Shown here in pieces: positions 18,498 through 29,817 of a DNA stretch of 64,000 bases. The stretch is from NCBI RefSeq assembly GCF_024347595.1, contig NZ_AP025506.1, positions 2,604,001 through 2,668,000 of the forward strand. Reading direction: 5' to 3'. A model generated the notes under the pieces. It was not told where the DNA came from. It saw only the letters and a list, made by a program, of their open reading frames with translations, and did no database searches. The translations under genes were made by a program, and so were the position numbers. The first letter of the stretch is position 1. Each line of letters begins with the position of its first letter. The stretch is from Vibrio pomeroyi. GTDB taxonomy: Bacteria; Pseudomonadota; Gammaproteobacteria; Enterobacterales; Vibrionaceae.

Positions 18498-18511
18498 TTG
18501 ATCTGAATCAA
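18498..18511. promoter_or_regulatory. Perfect FNR box
   Basis: TTGATCTGAATCAA matches the FNR consensus TTGATnnnnATCAA at all ten fixed bases. A TAAATA element about 33 bases to the right would give a rightward class II-like promoter into the gene-poor region. A TAAGAT element to the left, spaced about 28 bases, could serve topB. Which gene it serves cannot be settled from the sequence. Confidence 0.7.
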
Positions 18512-18658
18512 AACTAAAAGTTGGTGGTTCTCGTTAAATACGACACAAGAAAGCAGATAAATAACACAAAATAAAGGACAAAAAAATCAAACGAACACAA
18601 CATGTTGTACTAAGGACAAATCGAATTACGGGAGGTAAGATGCAAGAGTCTAAGCAAT

Positions 18659-18758
18659 AAAAAAGCCCACACAAAGGCGGGCTGATTTATCAGTCACATA
18701 CACGTTTTTAGCAAGAAGATTGCAGTCTTCTGAACTGAGAGTACGATGACATATTACA
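18659..18758 (-). ncRNA. Predicted small RNA of about 100 nt (unnamed)
   Basis: On the minus strand a promoter-like pair TTGTCT (18792-18787) and TATGAT (18770-18765) with a 16-base spacer predicts a start near 18758. The transcript would carry an AGAAGA/TCTTCT hairpin (18714-18731), an unpaired A-rich middle and a terminator: the AGCCCGC/GTGGGCT stem (18664-18683) followed by T6. A 69-codon reading frame overlaps it on the same strand but runs through the terminator, so I prefer an RNA. No match to a named Vibrio sRNA is recognised. Confidence 0.5.
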
Positions 18759-18824
18759 TTAATAATCATATCAAAGTTCACGCTAAAGACAACATTCGAC
18801 AATCGCATAACGAAGGCGGTGTTT

Positions 18825-18935
18825 ATGAAGTTGATTGAGTTAACAACTGTTTTACTCAACGTGGTAAGAACAATCTACTATCTTGTGCTTATACCACTTA
18901 TCATGTTGGACTTAACAAGTACGCTAACAGTCTAG
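18825..18935 (+). CDS. Possible small hydrophobic peptide, 36 aa
   Basis: An ATG seven bases after AAGGCGG opens a 36-codon frame: an N-terminal MKLIELTTVLLNVVR followed by a hydrophobic span YYLVLIPLIMLDL. The stop codon sits at the edge of a stem-loop (18934-18968; AGTGAT/ATCACT outer and AGCCC/GGGCT inner stems) that could act as a 3' end, although its T run is poor. It is divergent from the predicted sRNA. I do not recognise a family, and chance cannot be excluded in such AT-rich DNA. Confidence 0.35.
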   Translation: MKLIELTTVLLNVVRTIYYLVLIPLIMLDLTSTLTV

Positions 18936-19106
18936 TGATCGAATCAGCCCCTAGTGGGCTGTATCACTGCTTGCTTTCATGAAGTCCTGTCTAGCAAGGT
19001 TCTTTCTAAAAATGATGTGCTGCACTGAATATTCAATTCAATAGAATTCATAACCAACAAGTTCACAATTCCCCACAGACCTAAGTCATTTTCAACGTAG
19101 TGCTCT

Positions 19107-19655
19107 TTATAAGAACTCAACGAACTTAGCGAAGTCGCGCTCTGGTACTTTCATTGGTGTACAGCCCGGAGTACCTAGGTAAAGGAAACCAACGATTTCG
19201 TCGTCGCCTTCTAGGCCAAATGCTTGATGCACTTCTGGGTGGAACATCCATTTACCTGAACGCCAAAAGCCTTGGAAACCTTGTGCGACAGCGGCCATTT
19301 GCATTGCTTGTGCCGCGCAACCTGCAGAAAGATGTTGCTCAATCGCTGGTACTTTCTCGTGCTCAGTCACTTTAGCAATCACGGTGATCACCATAGGAGC
19401 TCGGAACGGCGCTTTCTTAACTTTCTCGATCACCGCTTCTTCGCTTTCATCCGCTTCAGCGGCACGAACTAAGATATCAGAAAGTTTCTGTAGCCCTGAA
19501 CCTTGCGCGATGACAAAGCGCCAAGGTGTTAACGCACCGTGGTCAGGAGCACGTAAGCCCGCTTTGATGATGTTTTCCAACGCTACACCTTCAGGTGCCG
19601 GATCAGAGAGTTTTGCGATAGAGCGTCTGTTGAGCAATAGATCCAAAGCATCCAT
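19107..19655 (-). CDS. ydjA: NAD(P)H nitroreductase YdjA-type
   Basis: The 182-residue FMN protein belongs to the nitroreductase superfamily. RRSIAKLSDPAP near the N-terminus binds FMN phosphate, then APDHGALTPWRF (about residues 35-46) and a C-terminal GFLYLGTP match the minimal YdjA subgroup, which is shorter than NfsB. YdjA acts poorly on nitroaromatics in E. coli, so the natural substrate is open. It is transcribed alone; no clear terminator is visible after it. Confidence 0.88.
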   Translation of the reverse strand: MDALDLLLNRRSIAKLSDPAPEGVALENIIKAGLRAPDHGALTPWRFVIAQGSGLQKLSDILVRAAEADESEEAVIEKVKKAPFRAPMVITVIAKVTEHEKVPAIEQHLSAGCAAQAMQMAAVAQGFQGFWRSGKWMFHPEVHQAFGLEGDDEIVGFLYLGTPGCTPMKVPERDFAKFVEFL

Positions 19656-19762
19656 TTGAAGTCCTTACTATTTCTTTATTATTTGTATACTTGAACTTTA
19701 GCACAGAATACAAACGATAATAAATCTCAACCACCGCCCATTTAGGTTAGATTAGAGACAAT

Positions 19763-19795
19763 AAAGGCTCCTAAATCTATGACTTAGGAGCCTTG
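19763..19795 (-). terminator. Terminator of fadH
   Basis: On the minus strand an AAGGCTCCTAA/TTAGGAGCCTT stem is followed by TATTG, 68 bases beyond the fadH stop. The long stem and flanking A/T suggest a terminator, with a short T run. Confidence 0.65.
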
Positions 19796-19862
19796 TTCAA
19801 AATCTAACTCAGCAAACTAAATAACAATATCTTCCGATAACATTATAGCTTGATAGTTGATT

Positions 19863-21914
<2,052 letters not shown>

Positions 21915-22151
21915 TCAATTACCAAAAGTTCAAACAACCGTTTACATTTTTGTAACACCGATCATAATGCAGAGCGTATTAATCGTTCAAAAGTCCTTAA
22001 TTTGACTACACTTAATGAGAATATATATCGATTAACAATTCTTGGTATAGTTTGAGCTTGGGAATTATCGTAGGATACTAAGCAGTTCATATTATTGAGA
22101 TTAATGGTACTACGGCTTGTTAAAGCGACGTGATCTCACTGCGGAGACAGA

Positions 22152-24002
22152 ATGAAAAAAATATTCAAATTTATAGGCATGATCTTTAAAGGGATTTGGA
22201 AGCTCATTACGTTTGTGCGTCTTGCGCTTGTTAACATCATCTTTTTACTCAGTATTGCCATCATCTACTTTGTGTACTTCCACTCAGATACGGCTCAGCC
22301 AACGGTTCCACAACAATCGGCTTTGGTGCTCAACCTTTCTGGTCCGATTGTAGAACAAAGCCGCTATATCAACCCGATGGATTCCGTGACAGGTTCACTG
22401 CTTGGCAAAGACCTTCCAAAAGAAAACGTTCTGTTTGATATCGTTGAAACGATTCGCTATGCCAAAGATGACGAGAACGTAACGGGCATTGTATTAGCGC
22501 TTAAAGAGCTACCAGAAACTAACCTGACCAAGCTTCGTTATATTGCTAAAGCACTGAACGAGTTTAAAGCAGCGGGTAAGCCGATTTATGCGGTGGGTGA
22601 TTTTTACAACCAGAGCCAATACTACCTAGCCAGCTACGCGACCAAAGTATACTTATCGCCAGATGGTGGTGTGCTTCTTAAAGGCTACAGCGCTTACTCG
22701 CTTTACTACAAAACCTTATTAGAGAAATTAGACGTGAACACCCATGTGTTCCGTGTAGGTACTTACAAGTCTGCCATCGAACCTTTCATTCGTGATGACA
22801 TGTCAGACGCGGCAAAAGAATCGGCTTCTCGTTGGTTAGGCCAACTATGGGGTGCTTACGTTGATGATGTGAGCCATAACCGCCAAATAGACGCGAAAAC
22901 GCTGAACCCAAGCATGGACACTTTCTTGAAAGAGCTTGAGTCTGTCGATGGTGATATCGCGAAACTGGCCGAAAAACTGGGCTTAGTGGATGAACTAGCG
23001 ACCCGCCAACAAGTTCGACTAGAACTTGCAGACGTGTTCGGCAGTGACGGTCAAGACAGCTACAACGCATTTGGTTACTACGAATACCGTACAACTATGC
23101 TTCCAGACATGAACAGCGAATCACACGATGTTGCTGTGATTGTGGCAAGCGGTGCCATTATGGATGGTAAACAACCTCGCGGCACTGTTGGTGGTGATAC
23201 CACCGCAGCCCTACTTCGCCAAGCTCGTAATGACGACAAAGTTAAAGCAGTTGTACTTCGTGTAGACAGCCCAGGTGGCAGTGCGTTTGCTTCTGAAGTT
23301 ATTCGCAATGAAATCGAAGCGATCAAACAAGCAGGTAAACCGGTTGTGGTTTCTATGTCTAGCCTTGCTGCTTCTGGTGGTTACTGGATCTCGATGGGCG
23401 CAGACAAGATCTTAGCTCAACCGACCACGCTAACAGGCTCGATTGGTATTTTCAGCGTTATCACAACCTTTGAGAAAGGCTTGAACGATATCGGCGTTTA
23501 CACCGATGGTGTAGGCACCTCACCTTTCTCTGGCCTTGGTATCACAACAGGCTTAACTGATGGTGCTAAAGACGCTTTCCAAATGGGTATTGAAAATGGT
23601 TACCGCCGTTTCATCAGCTTGGTTGGAGAAAATCGCGGTATGGACGTTAATGCTGTCGACGAAATCGCTCAAGGTCGTGTATGGACAGGTCAAGATGCAA
23701 TGCAGAAAGGCTTGGTCGATGAGATTGGTGACTTTGACGATGCGATTGCAGCAGCGGCTTCACTTGCAGAGCTTGAAAGCTACAACATTTACTGGGTAGA
23801 AAAGCCACTTTCAGCAACTGAACAATTTATTCAAGAATTTATGAACCAAGTTCAGATGTCGATTGGGCTAGATATTCAGTCAATGATTCCAAGCAGTTTA
23901 CAGCCTGTTACGCAGCAGTTAGCTCAAGATAGCCAACTATTAGGTAACTTTAACGACCCACAAGGCCGTTACGCTTTCTGCCTAAACTGCCAAGTTCAAT
24001 AA
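22152..24002 (+). CDS. sppA: Signal peptide peptidase SppA, long (67K) type
   Basis: The 616-residue inner-membrane serine protease degrades cleaved signal peptides. It has a membrane anchor at about residues 22-45 and two tandem ClpP-like domains. The first carries the general-base Lys in GTYKSAIEPF (about residue 205); the second carries the nucleophile Ser in SSLAASGGYWIS (about residue 410), the Lys/Ser dyad of the family. GGAGACAG precedes the start. The gene is followed by its own terminator and then ansA, the same neighbours as in E. coli. Confidence 0.95.
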   Translation: MKKIFKFIGMIFKGIWKLITFVRLALVNIIFLLSIAIIYFVYFHSDTAQPTVPQQSALVLNLSGPIVEQSRYINPMDSVTGSLLGKDLPKENVLFDIVETIRYAKDDENVTGIVLALKELPETNLTKLRYIAKALNEFKAAGKPIYAVGDFYNQSQYYLASYATKVYLSPDGGVLLKGYSAYSLYYKTLLEKLDVNTHVFRVGTYKSAIEPFIRDDMSDAAKESASRWLGQLWGAYVDDVSHNRQIDAKTLNPSMDTFLKELESVDGDIAKLAEKLGLVDELATRQQVRLELADVFGSDGQDSYNAFGYYEYRTTMLPDMNSESHDVAVIVASGAIMDGKQPRGTVGGDTTAALLRQARNDDKVKAVVLRVDSPGGSAFASEVIRNEIEAIKQAGKPVVVSMSSLAASGGYWISMGADKILAQPTTLTGSIGIFSVITTFEKGLNDIGVYTDGVGTSPFSGLGITTGLTDGAKDAFQMGIENGYRRFISLVGENRGMDVNAVDEIAQGRVWTGQDAMQKGLVDEIGDFDDAIAAAASLAELESYNIYWVEKPLSATEQFIQEFMNQVQMSIGLDIQSMIPSSLQPVTQQLAQDSQLLGNFNDPQGRYAFCLNCQVQ

Positions 24003-24026
24003 GTTAAACCTATAAGTCATAAACCA

Positions 24027-24058
24027 AGAGGCGCCTGTGTGTTAGGCGCCTCTTTTTA
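24027..24058 (+). terminator. Terminator of sppA
   Basis: A GAGGCGCCT/AGGCGCCTC stem with a 7-base loop is followed by T5, 25 bases after the stop codon. Confidence 0.85.
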
Positions 24059-24120
24059 TTGCATGATAATTCGCTATAATCGCCCACCTGTTCCCTACAT
24101 CACACTAAGTATTAATCGCC

Positions 24121-25137
24121 ATGGAAAGAAAACACATCTATATCGCGTACACCGGCGGCACAATTGGCATGCAAAAGTCTATTGACCACGGTTATGTTCC
24201 AGTCGCAGGTTTCATGGATAAGCAGCTTGCTGGCATGCCTGAATTCCATCGCCCAGAGATGCCTGAATACACCATTCATGAATACTCTCCATTAATGGAT
24301 TCATCAGATATGACACCATTGGATTGGCAGACTATCGCTGATGATATTCGCGCGAACTACGATAAGTACGATGGTTTCGTTATCCTGCACGGTACTGACA
24401 CAATGGCCTACACCGCGTCTGCGCTGTCGTTCATGTTAGAAAACCTTGGCAAACCAGTGATTGTAACCGGCTCTCAGATCCCTCTGGCAGAGCTACGTTC
24501 AGACGGACAAGCAAACCTACTGAATGCACTGCACATTGCAGCTAACTACCCAATCAATGAAGTGACACTGTTCTTCAACAACAAGTTGATGCGTGGTAAC
24601 CGCAGCACCAAATCTCACGCTGATGGCTTCAATGCGTTTACGTCTCCAAACCTAAATCCATTGCTAGAAGCGGGTATCAACATCCAAATTAGCAATAACG
24701 TTGTGGTAAATGAGCAACCTAAAGGTGCGTTCAAGGTTCATAACATTACTCCGCAACCTATCGGCGTAATCACTATGTATCCGGGCATCTCACACGAAGT
24801 GATCCGTAACACGCTACTACAGCCTGTTAACGCAATGATTCTGCTTACTTTTGGTGTCGGTAATGCCCCACAAAACCCAGAGCTACTTCAACACCTAAAA
24901 GACGCATCCGAGCGCGGTGTAATTGTGGTGAACTTAACTCAATGTTTGGCGGGTAAAGTGAACATGGGTGGTTACGCGACGGGTTGTGCACTTGCAGAAG
25001 CTGGCGTGGTGAGTGGCTATGATATGACACCAGAAGCGGCGCTGGCGAAGTTACACTACCTATTAAGCCAAAACCTAAGCTACGAAGAAGTGAAGACTCA
25101 GATGCAACAAGTGTTGCGTGGTGAGATGAGCTTATAA
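24121..25137 (+). CDS. ansA: L-asparaginase I, cytoplasmic
   Basis: The 338-residue enzyme hydrolyses asparagine to aspartate and ammonia. It has no signal peptide, which fits the cytoplasmic type I rather than the periplasmic type II enzyme. The catalytic Thr residues are in YTGGTIGMQ (about 10-18) and LHGTDTMAYTASAL (about 90-103). The conserved TGSQIPLAELRSDG follows. The gene sits between sppA and yeaC as in enterics. A TATAAT about 45 bases upstream may be its -10 box. Confidence 0.95.
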   Translation: MERKHIYIAYTGGTIGMQKSIDHGYVPVAGFMDKQLAGMPEFHRPEMPEYTIHEYSPLMDSSDMTPLDWQTIADDIRANYDKYDGFVILHGTDTMAYTASALSFMLENLGKPVIVTGSQIPLAELRSDGQANLLNALHIAANYPINEVTLFFNNKLMRGNRSTKSHADGFNAFTSPNLNPLLEAGINIQISNNVVVNEQPKGAFKVHNITPQPIGVITMYPGISHEVIRNTLLQPVNAMILLTFGVGNAPQNPELLQHLKDASERGVIVVNLTQCLAGKVNMGGYATGCALAEAGVVSGYDMTPEAALAKLHYLLSQNLSYEEVKTQMQQVLRGEMSL

Positions 25138-25239
25138 GCCTTCGCTTAAATGCGAGTAAACAGAACGCTTGAATGCGAATAAAACGGTTTAACGTGAACT
25201 AAATCGTTTTACTGCTTATAAATAAACGGCTTAACAGCA

Positions 25240-25268
25240 AAAGGGGTGGCACATTGCCACCCCTTTGT
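25240..25268. terminator. Bidirectional terminator between ansA and yeaC
   Basis: An AAAGGGGTGGC/GCCACCCCTTT stem with loop ACATT sits between the convergent genes and has short A and T flanks. Confidence 0.75.
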
Positions 25269-25280
25269 TGTAATTTAAGC

Positions 25281-25562
25281 TTAATGATTCGGGTTAACCC
25301 TAACAATATCTTCTTGGTCTGACTTAAACTGTTTCTTGAGTTCAGACTTAGATTTAAAGCTAATCTCACCACCAGCTGCAATTGTCATGTGCTGAGCTTC
25401 AGAGTTATGTTTAGATTGGTATAACATAACCGCCTGCATACACGAGTCGCGCTGTTCTTTTGAGAGCGCCGTACCTTCTGGCCATTTACCCGTCTCAACT
25501 GCGTAAGTTAAACGTTCGTAGACCTCGGGTGTCATTGCGCTAAGAAGTTGTTCTGCATCCAT
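25281..25562 (-). CDS. yeaC: YeaC family protein (DUF1315)
   Basis: This 93-residue protein of the DUF1315 family has a start MDAEQLLSAMTPEVYERL and a middle segment with WPEGTALSKEQRDSC, typical of E. coli YeaC. The function is unknown. In E. coli it lies in the msrB-gapA neighbourhood; here a DUF2989 lipoprotein gene separates it from msrB. Confidence 0.88.
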   Translation of the reverse strand: MDAEQLLSAMTPEVYERLTYAVETGKWPEGTALSKEQRDSCMQAVMLYQSKHNSEAQHMTIAAGGEISFKSKSELKKQFKSDQEDIVRVNPNH

Positions 25563-25666
25563 GGTAGAGCCTTAGTTTTAACAATTTTCACCAGAAAATA
25601 ACCCGTAACAGAATTGAGTCAAGAACCTGACCGAAAATAAGTGTATTTGATCACAAGTGAAGGAAT

Positions 25667-26482
25667 ATGAAAATTATGAAATGGTTGGCGATGAGCCTAT
25701 TGCCTTTCACTCTGGTTGGGTGTCTTGAAGGGAACAAAAATACCGATCAACTGTGCCAAAGTAACCCAGGGCTTCAGTGCGAACAGTTGAACATGAACGA
25801 TGGGCAATGTCGTGTCGCACGTACCGACTTAATCTGGCATCGCTTTGAAGTTCAAAAGCAACCTACCGAAATCAACAAGATTAAAGAGTTCAAGTTAGTT
25901 ACGGCTTATAAAAAATGCTTAGAGCTTGCTGCACAGATTGAAACGATTGACCAATCTAAACTGCAAGAACGCCGCTTTACCTCTTTAATGCACAGTATTG
26001 AAGAGTCTGAACGCATTGTTGAAGAGCTAGCTCAATCAGACACGCCTGAAACACTCTACTTCCTATGGTCACAAACTGGCGACACCAACGCAAGGCGCAG
26101 TTTCTTACAGTTAGAAGGAACAGAAGCATTAAACACGGCAGATATGCAATACGCCCTAGCCACCTTCTATACCACCAGAGATCATACTAAAACGCTTAAG
26201 CTGCTTAATAATGCCTTAACTTTGTCGAGCAACTCAGCCGTTAATACTGAGATCTTTAAGTCGATGGCCAGCATCAACCATAGTTTGGGCCATATGGAAA
26301 AAGCGTATGTCTGGGCAATGGTTGCCAAAGAGTTTGATGTACCAATTGCATCAGAAGCGGAACTGGCCGTTCTCTATCGTTTTGAAGATTCAAAATACAA
26401 ACAGTTAAATAAAGACGCCGACAAAATTGTCGAAGCTATTGAGGATGGTGTCTACAGCCCAACGATCGTCCCGAGTTATTGA
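25667..26482 (+). CDS. DUF2989 family lipoprotein
   Basis: The 271-residue protein has a signal peptide with lipobox LVGC at about residues 16-19, two Cys-rich segments just after (LCQSNPGLQCEQLN and GQCRVARTD), and a helical C-terminal half with TPR-like repeats (LYFLWSQTGD, then MQYALATFYTTRDHTKTLKLL). This matches the DUF2989 family of vibrios. No function is known; the TPR-like part suggests protein contacts in the envelope. Monocistronic, with a strong terminator. Confidence 0.78.
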   Translation: MKIMKWLAMSLLPFTLVGCLEGNKNTDQLCQSNPGLQCEQLNMNDGQCRVARTDLIWHRFEVQKQPTEINKIKEFKLVTAYKKCLELAAQIETIDQSKLQERRFTSLMHSIEESERIVEELAQSDTPETLYFLWSQTGDTNARRSFLQLEGTEALNTADMQYALATFYTTRDHTKTLKLLNNALTLSSNSAVNTEIFKSMASINHSLGHMEKAYVWAMVAKEFDVPIASEAELAVLYRFEDSKYKQLNKDADKIVEAIEDGVYSPTIVPSY

Positions 26483-26502
26483 TCGCACCGTCTATATACA
26501 TA

Positions 26503-26538
26503 AAAAAACAGCTACCATCATGGTAGCTGTTTTTATTT
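26503..26538. terminator. Bidirectional terminator between DUF2989 gene and msrB
   Basis: An ACAGCTACCA/TGGTAGCTGT stem with loop TCA is flanked by A7 and T5, between two convergent genes. Confidence 0.9.
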
Positions 26539-26633
26539 GTACTAAAGTTAACTCTGAAATTCTGAAGTCTTGGGCAATTCAGTAATAGTCGATCAGCAAA
26601 TGCGACCTGTAAGGATTAAACAATAGTTACAAG

Positions 26634-27032
26634 TTATTTCGTACTTTTGTCATTTTTGTTGAAAATTAACGACACCGAATTAACACAGAAACGTTCACCG
26701 GTTGTCTTCGGTCCATCAGGAAAAACGTGACCTAAATGGCTATCACAAGCGGTACAACGGATCTCTACACGCTTCATTCCGTGACTTAGATCCTCTATAT
26801 AGCGTACAGCTTCGTCATTCACTGGTGCATCAAAGCTAGGCCAACCGCATCCAGAGTCGTATTTGTTATCCGACAGAAACAAAGGGCTTTCGCAACATGT
26901 ACAGCTATAGACACCTGTGTCTTGGTTGTGTAGTAACTTACCGCTATATGGGGCTTCAGTACCACGTTGACGACATACTGCAAACTCGTCGTCTGATAGG
27001 CGTTCACGCCAGTATTCATCAGGCTTTATCAT
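26634..27032 (-). CDS. msrB: Peptide-methionine (R)-S-oxide reductase
   Basis: The 132-residue enzyme repairs methionine-R-sulfoxide. It has the catalytic Cys at about 116 in RFCVNS, and two CxxC pairs (44/47 and 93/96) that bind the structural zinc. The motif SGCGWPSF is conserved. I start at ATG 27032, 15 codons inside the longest frame, because GGGAGGAAAT is spaced just before it. The gene is divergent from gapA, as in E. coli. Confidence 0.95.
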   Translation of the reverse strand: MIKPDEYWRERLSDDEFAVCRQRGTEAPYSGKLLHNQDTGVYSCTCCESPLFLSDNKYDSGCGWPSFDAPVNDEAVRYIEDLSHGMKRVEIRCTACDSHLGHVFPDGPKTTGERFCVNSVSLIFNKNDKSTK

Positions 27033-28386
<1,354 letters not shown>

Positions 28387-28445
28387 TTTCTTTTTAGAAA
28401 TAGCTTTAGATAAGCATTAGCGAAGACTGTTTTGAGCAGACTTTG

Positions 28446-28473
28446 AAAAAGGCGACCTTAGTGTCGCCTTTTT
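28446..28473 (+). terminator. Terminator of gapA
   Basis: A GGCGAC/GTCGCC stem with loop CTTAGT is flanked by A5 and T5, 60 bases after the stop codon. Confidence 0.85.
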
Positions 28474-28629
28474 AATACCTGCTATCTTTTAAACCGCGTC
28501 TATCTAACTTCATCGAGATAGCCCAAACGCAAAATTCAATTCTAATACTGACTCTTGCTTGTTACTCACGAAAGTACAAGCACCGCTCTAGTCAGCATTT
28601 GAATTCAATTTCCTTAGAAGGATCATGTA

Positions 28630-29520
28630 ATGGATTTATCAACTCTACCTGCACTGGCTGTACTTTCTGACAACGTCACTATCGTTGAACACGAAGGTGT
28701 AAAACTGGTTCGCGTTATCCACGATAAAGCAAACGCAGCGATTTCACTGTTTGGCGGCCATGTTGTGTCGTTCCAACCGCAAGGCCAAGAAGACCTTATT
28801 TGGATGAGCCAACAAGCTAAGTTTGATGGCAAAACAGCACTGCGCGGTGGTATTCCAGTATGTTGGCCTTGGTTTGGCCGCATTGCAGCACCTGCACATG
28901 GTTTTGCTCGTTCAAGCGAGTGGCAATTAGTTGAGCACCGCGAAAGCGAAGCTGGTGTGATTGTAAGCTTAGGTCTTAAGCCTAGCGAAGAGACGCTGGC
29001 AGTATGGCCTCATCAGTTTGATGCACGTTTAAATATTGAGATTGGCGATGAGCTGAAAGTAACATTAGATGTGAAGAACACAGATTCTCAACCATGGACT
29101 TTCTCTGGCGCGCTGCACACTTACCTAAACGTCGGCGATATCCACAACACAACGACCACAGGTATGGGTGCTGAGTACATCGATAGCCTACAAGGTAGCA
29201 AGATCTGCCAAGGTGGTGCTGAACTTGTGCTAACCGATACGATTGACCGTGTTTACACTCAGCCAGAAGCGCAAATCTTTGTTGCTGACAAGAAGCTGGA
29301 TCGTACTCTAACGGTTGAAAACCACGGCCATAACTCTGCAGTATTGTGGAACCCGTGGGCGGAAGGAGCTACTAGTATGGGCGACATGCAAGACGACGGT
29401 TACCTAACCATGCTATGTGTTGAATCAACACTGCACGCACCAAGCCTAGAAGCAGGCAAAACGTTACAGCCAGGTGAAAGTCACCAGCTGATTACGGTGC
29501 TCTCTTCAAACGAGGCTTAA
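28630..29520 (+). CDS. yeaD: D-hexose-6-phosphate mutarotase, YeaD type
   Basis: The 296-residue protein has the aldose epimerase fold (galactose mutarotase superfamily). It has FGGHVVSFQPQGQEDLIWMS near residues 40-59 and ALRGGIPVCWPWFG near 75-88, both conserved in YeaD. The family interconverts glucose-6-phosphate anomers, close to glycolysis, in line with its position after gapA. TAGAAGGATCATGTA precedes the start. It has a separate terminator from gapA, so it has its own promoter. Confidence 0.9.
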   Translation: MDLSTLPALAVLSDNVTIVEHEGVKLVRVIHDKANAAISLFGGHVVSFQPQGQEDLIWMSQQAKFDGKTALRGGIPVCWPWFGRIAAPAHGFARSSEWQLVEHRESEAGVIVSLGLKPSEETLAVWPHQFDARLNIEIGDELKVTLDVKNTDSQPWTFSGALHTYLNVGDIHNTTTTGMGAEYIDSLQGSKICQGGAELVLTDTIDRVYTQPEAQIFVADKKLDRTLTVENHGHNSAVLWNPWAEGATSMGDMQDDGYLTMLCVESTLHAPSLEAGKTLQPGESHQLITVLSSNEA

Positions 29521-29551
29521 AAATAAGCTCCTAAGTAATCTAGTTCGAAAC

Positions 29552-29582
29552 AAAAATGCAGCCATATTGGCTGCATTTTTTT
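29552..29582 (+). terminator. Terminator of yeaD
   Basis: An AAATGCAGCC/GGCTGCATTT stem with loop ATATT is followed by a T run. Confidence 0.88.
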
Positions 29583-29706
29583 ATCCGTCTAATCTCGCTC
29601 ACACCTAAGCAACTGAATCTTTTCACCGAAATAGAATCCTCATCTGTTCAAATCAACGCCAGCTTACGATTTATTCATTTAATTTATAAATATAACTATC
29701 AATTCA

Positions 29707-29733
29707 TTAATTCTTATCAATTACTACCGATAA
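29707..29733 (+). promoter_or_regulatory. Candidate sigma-28 (FliA) promoter of the chemoreceptor gene
   Basis: ACCGATAA (29726-29733) matches the FliA -10 box GCCGATAA at 7 of 8 bases, with TTAATTCT 11 bases upstream as a poor -35 box (5 of 8 to TAAAGTTT). Chemoreceptors are often in the FliA regulon. It lies 84 bases before the start codon. The rest of the 29521-29817 gap shows only the yeaD terminator. Confidence 0.35.
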
Positions 29734-29817
29734 ATAAGTTCCTATGATAGAAAACTCAATAACAAATTTACCTAAAACCACTTAACAACACCTCAATGAA
29801 GACAGGATAGTGAATTC

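Larger units (their letters stand above)
18180..19106. other. Gene-poor 0.9-kb region between topB and the nitroreductase gene
   Basis: This stretch is the longest without a conserved gene in the window. It holds, from left to right: AT-rich sequence upstream of topB, a perfect FNR box (18498), a six-codon ORF behind GGAGG (ATG at 18640), a predicted leftward small RNA (18659-18758), a 36-codon hydrophobic ORF (18825-18935) with a stem-loop at its end, and about 140 bases with nothing evident. No transposon remnants or inverted-repeat ends are seen. See the separate entries. Confidence 0.6.

Noticed and set aside
18640..18660. Six-codon ORF (ATG CAA GAG TCT AAG CAA TAA) behind GGAGG
   Set aside because: It has a good ribosome site but is too short to judge; kept only as part of the gap description.
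18650..18859. 69-codon minus-strand ORF in the topB-ydjA gap
   Set aside because: It runs through the predicted terminator hairpin and its T run, and has no ribosome site; the RNA reading is better.
29556..29747. 63-codon ORF after yeaD
   Set aside because: It begins inside the yeaD terminator and has no ribosome site; likely chance in AT-rich DNA.
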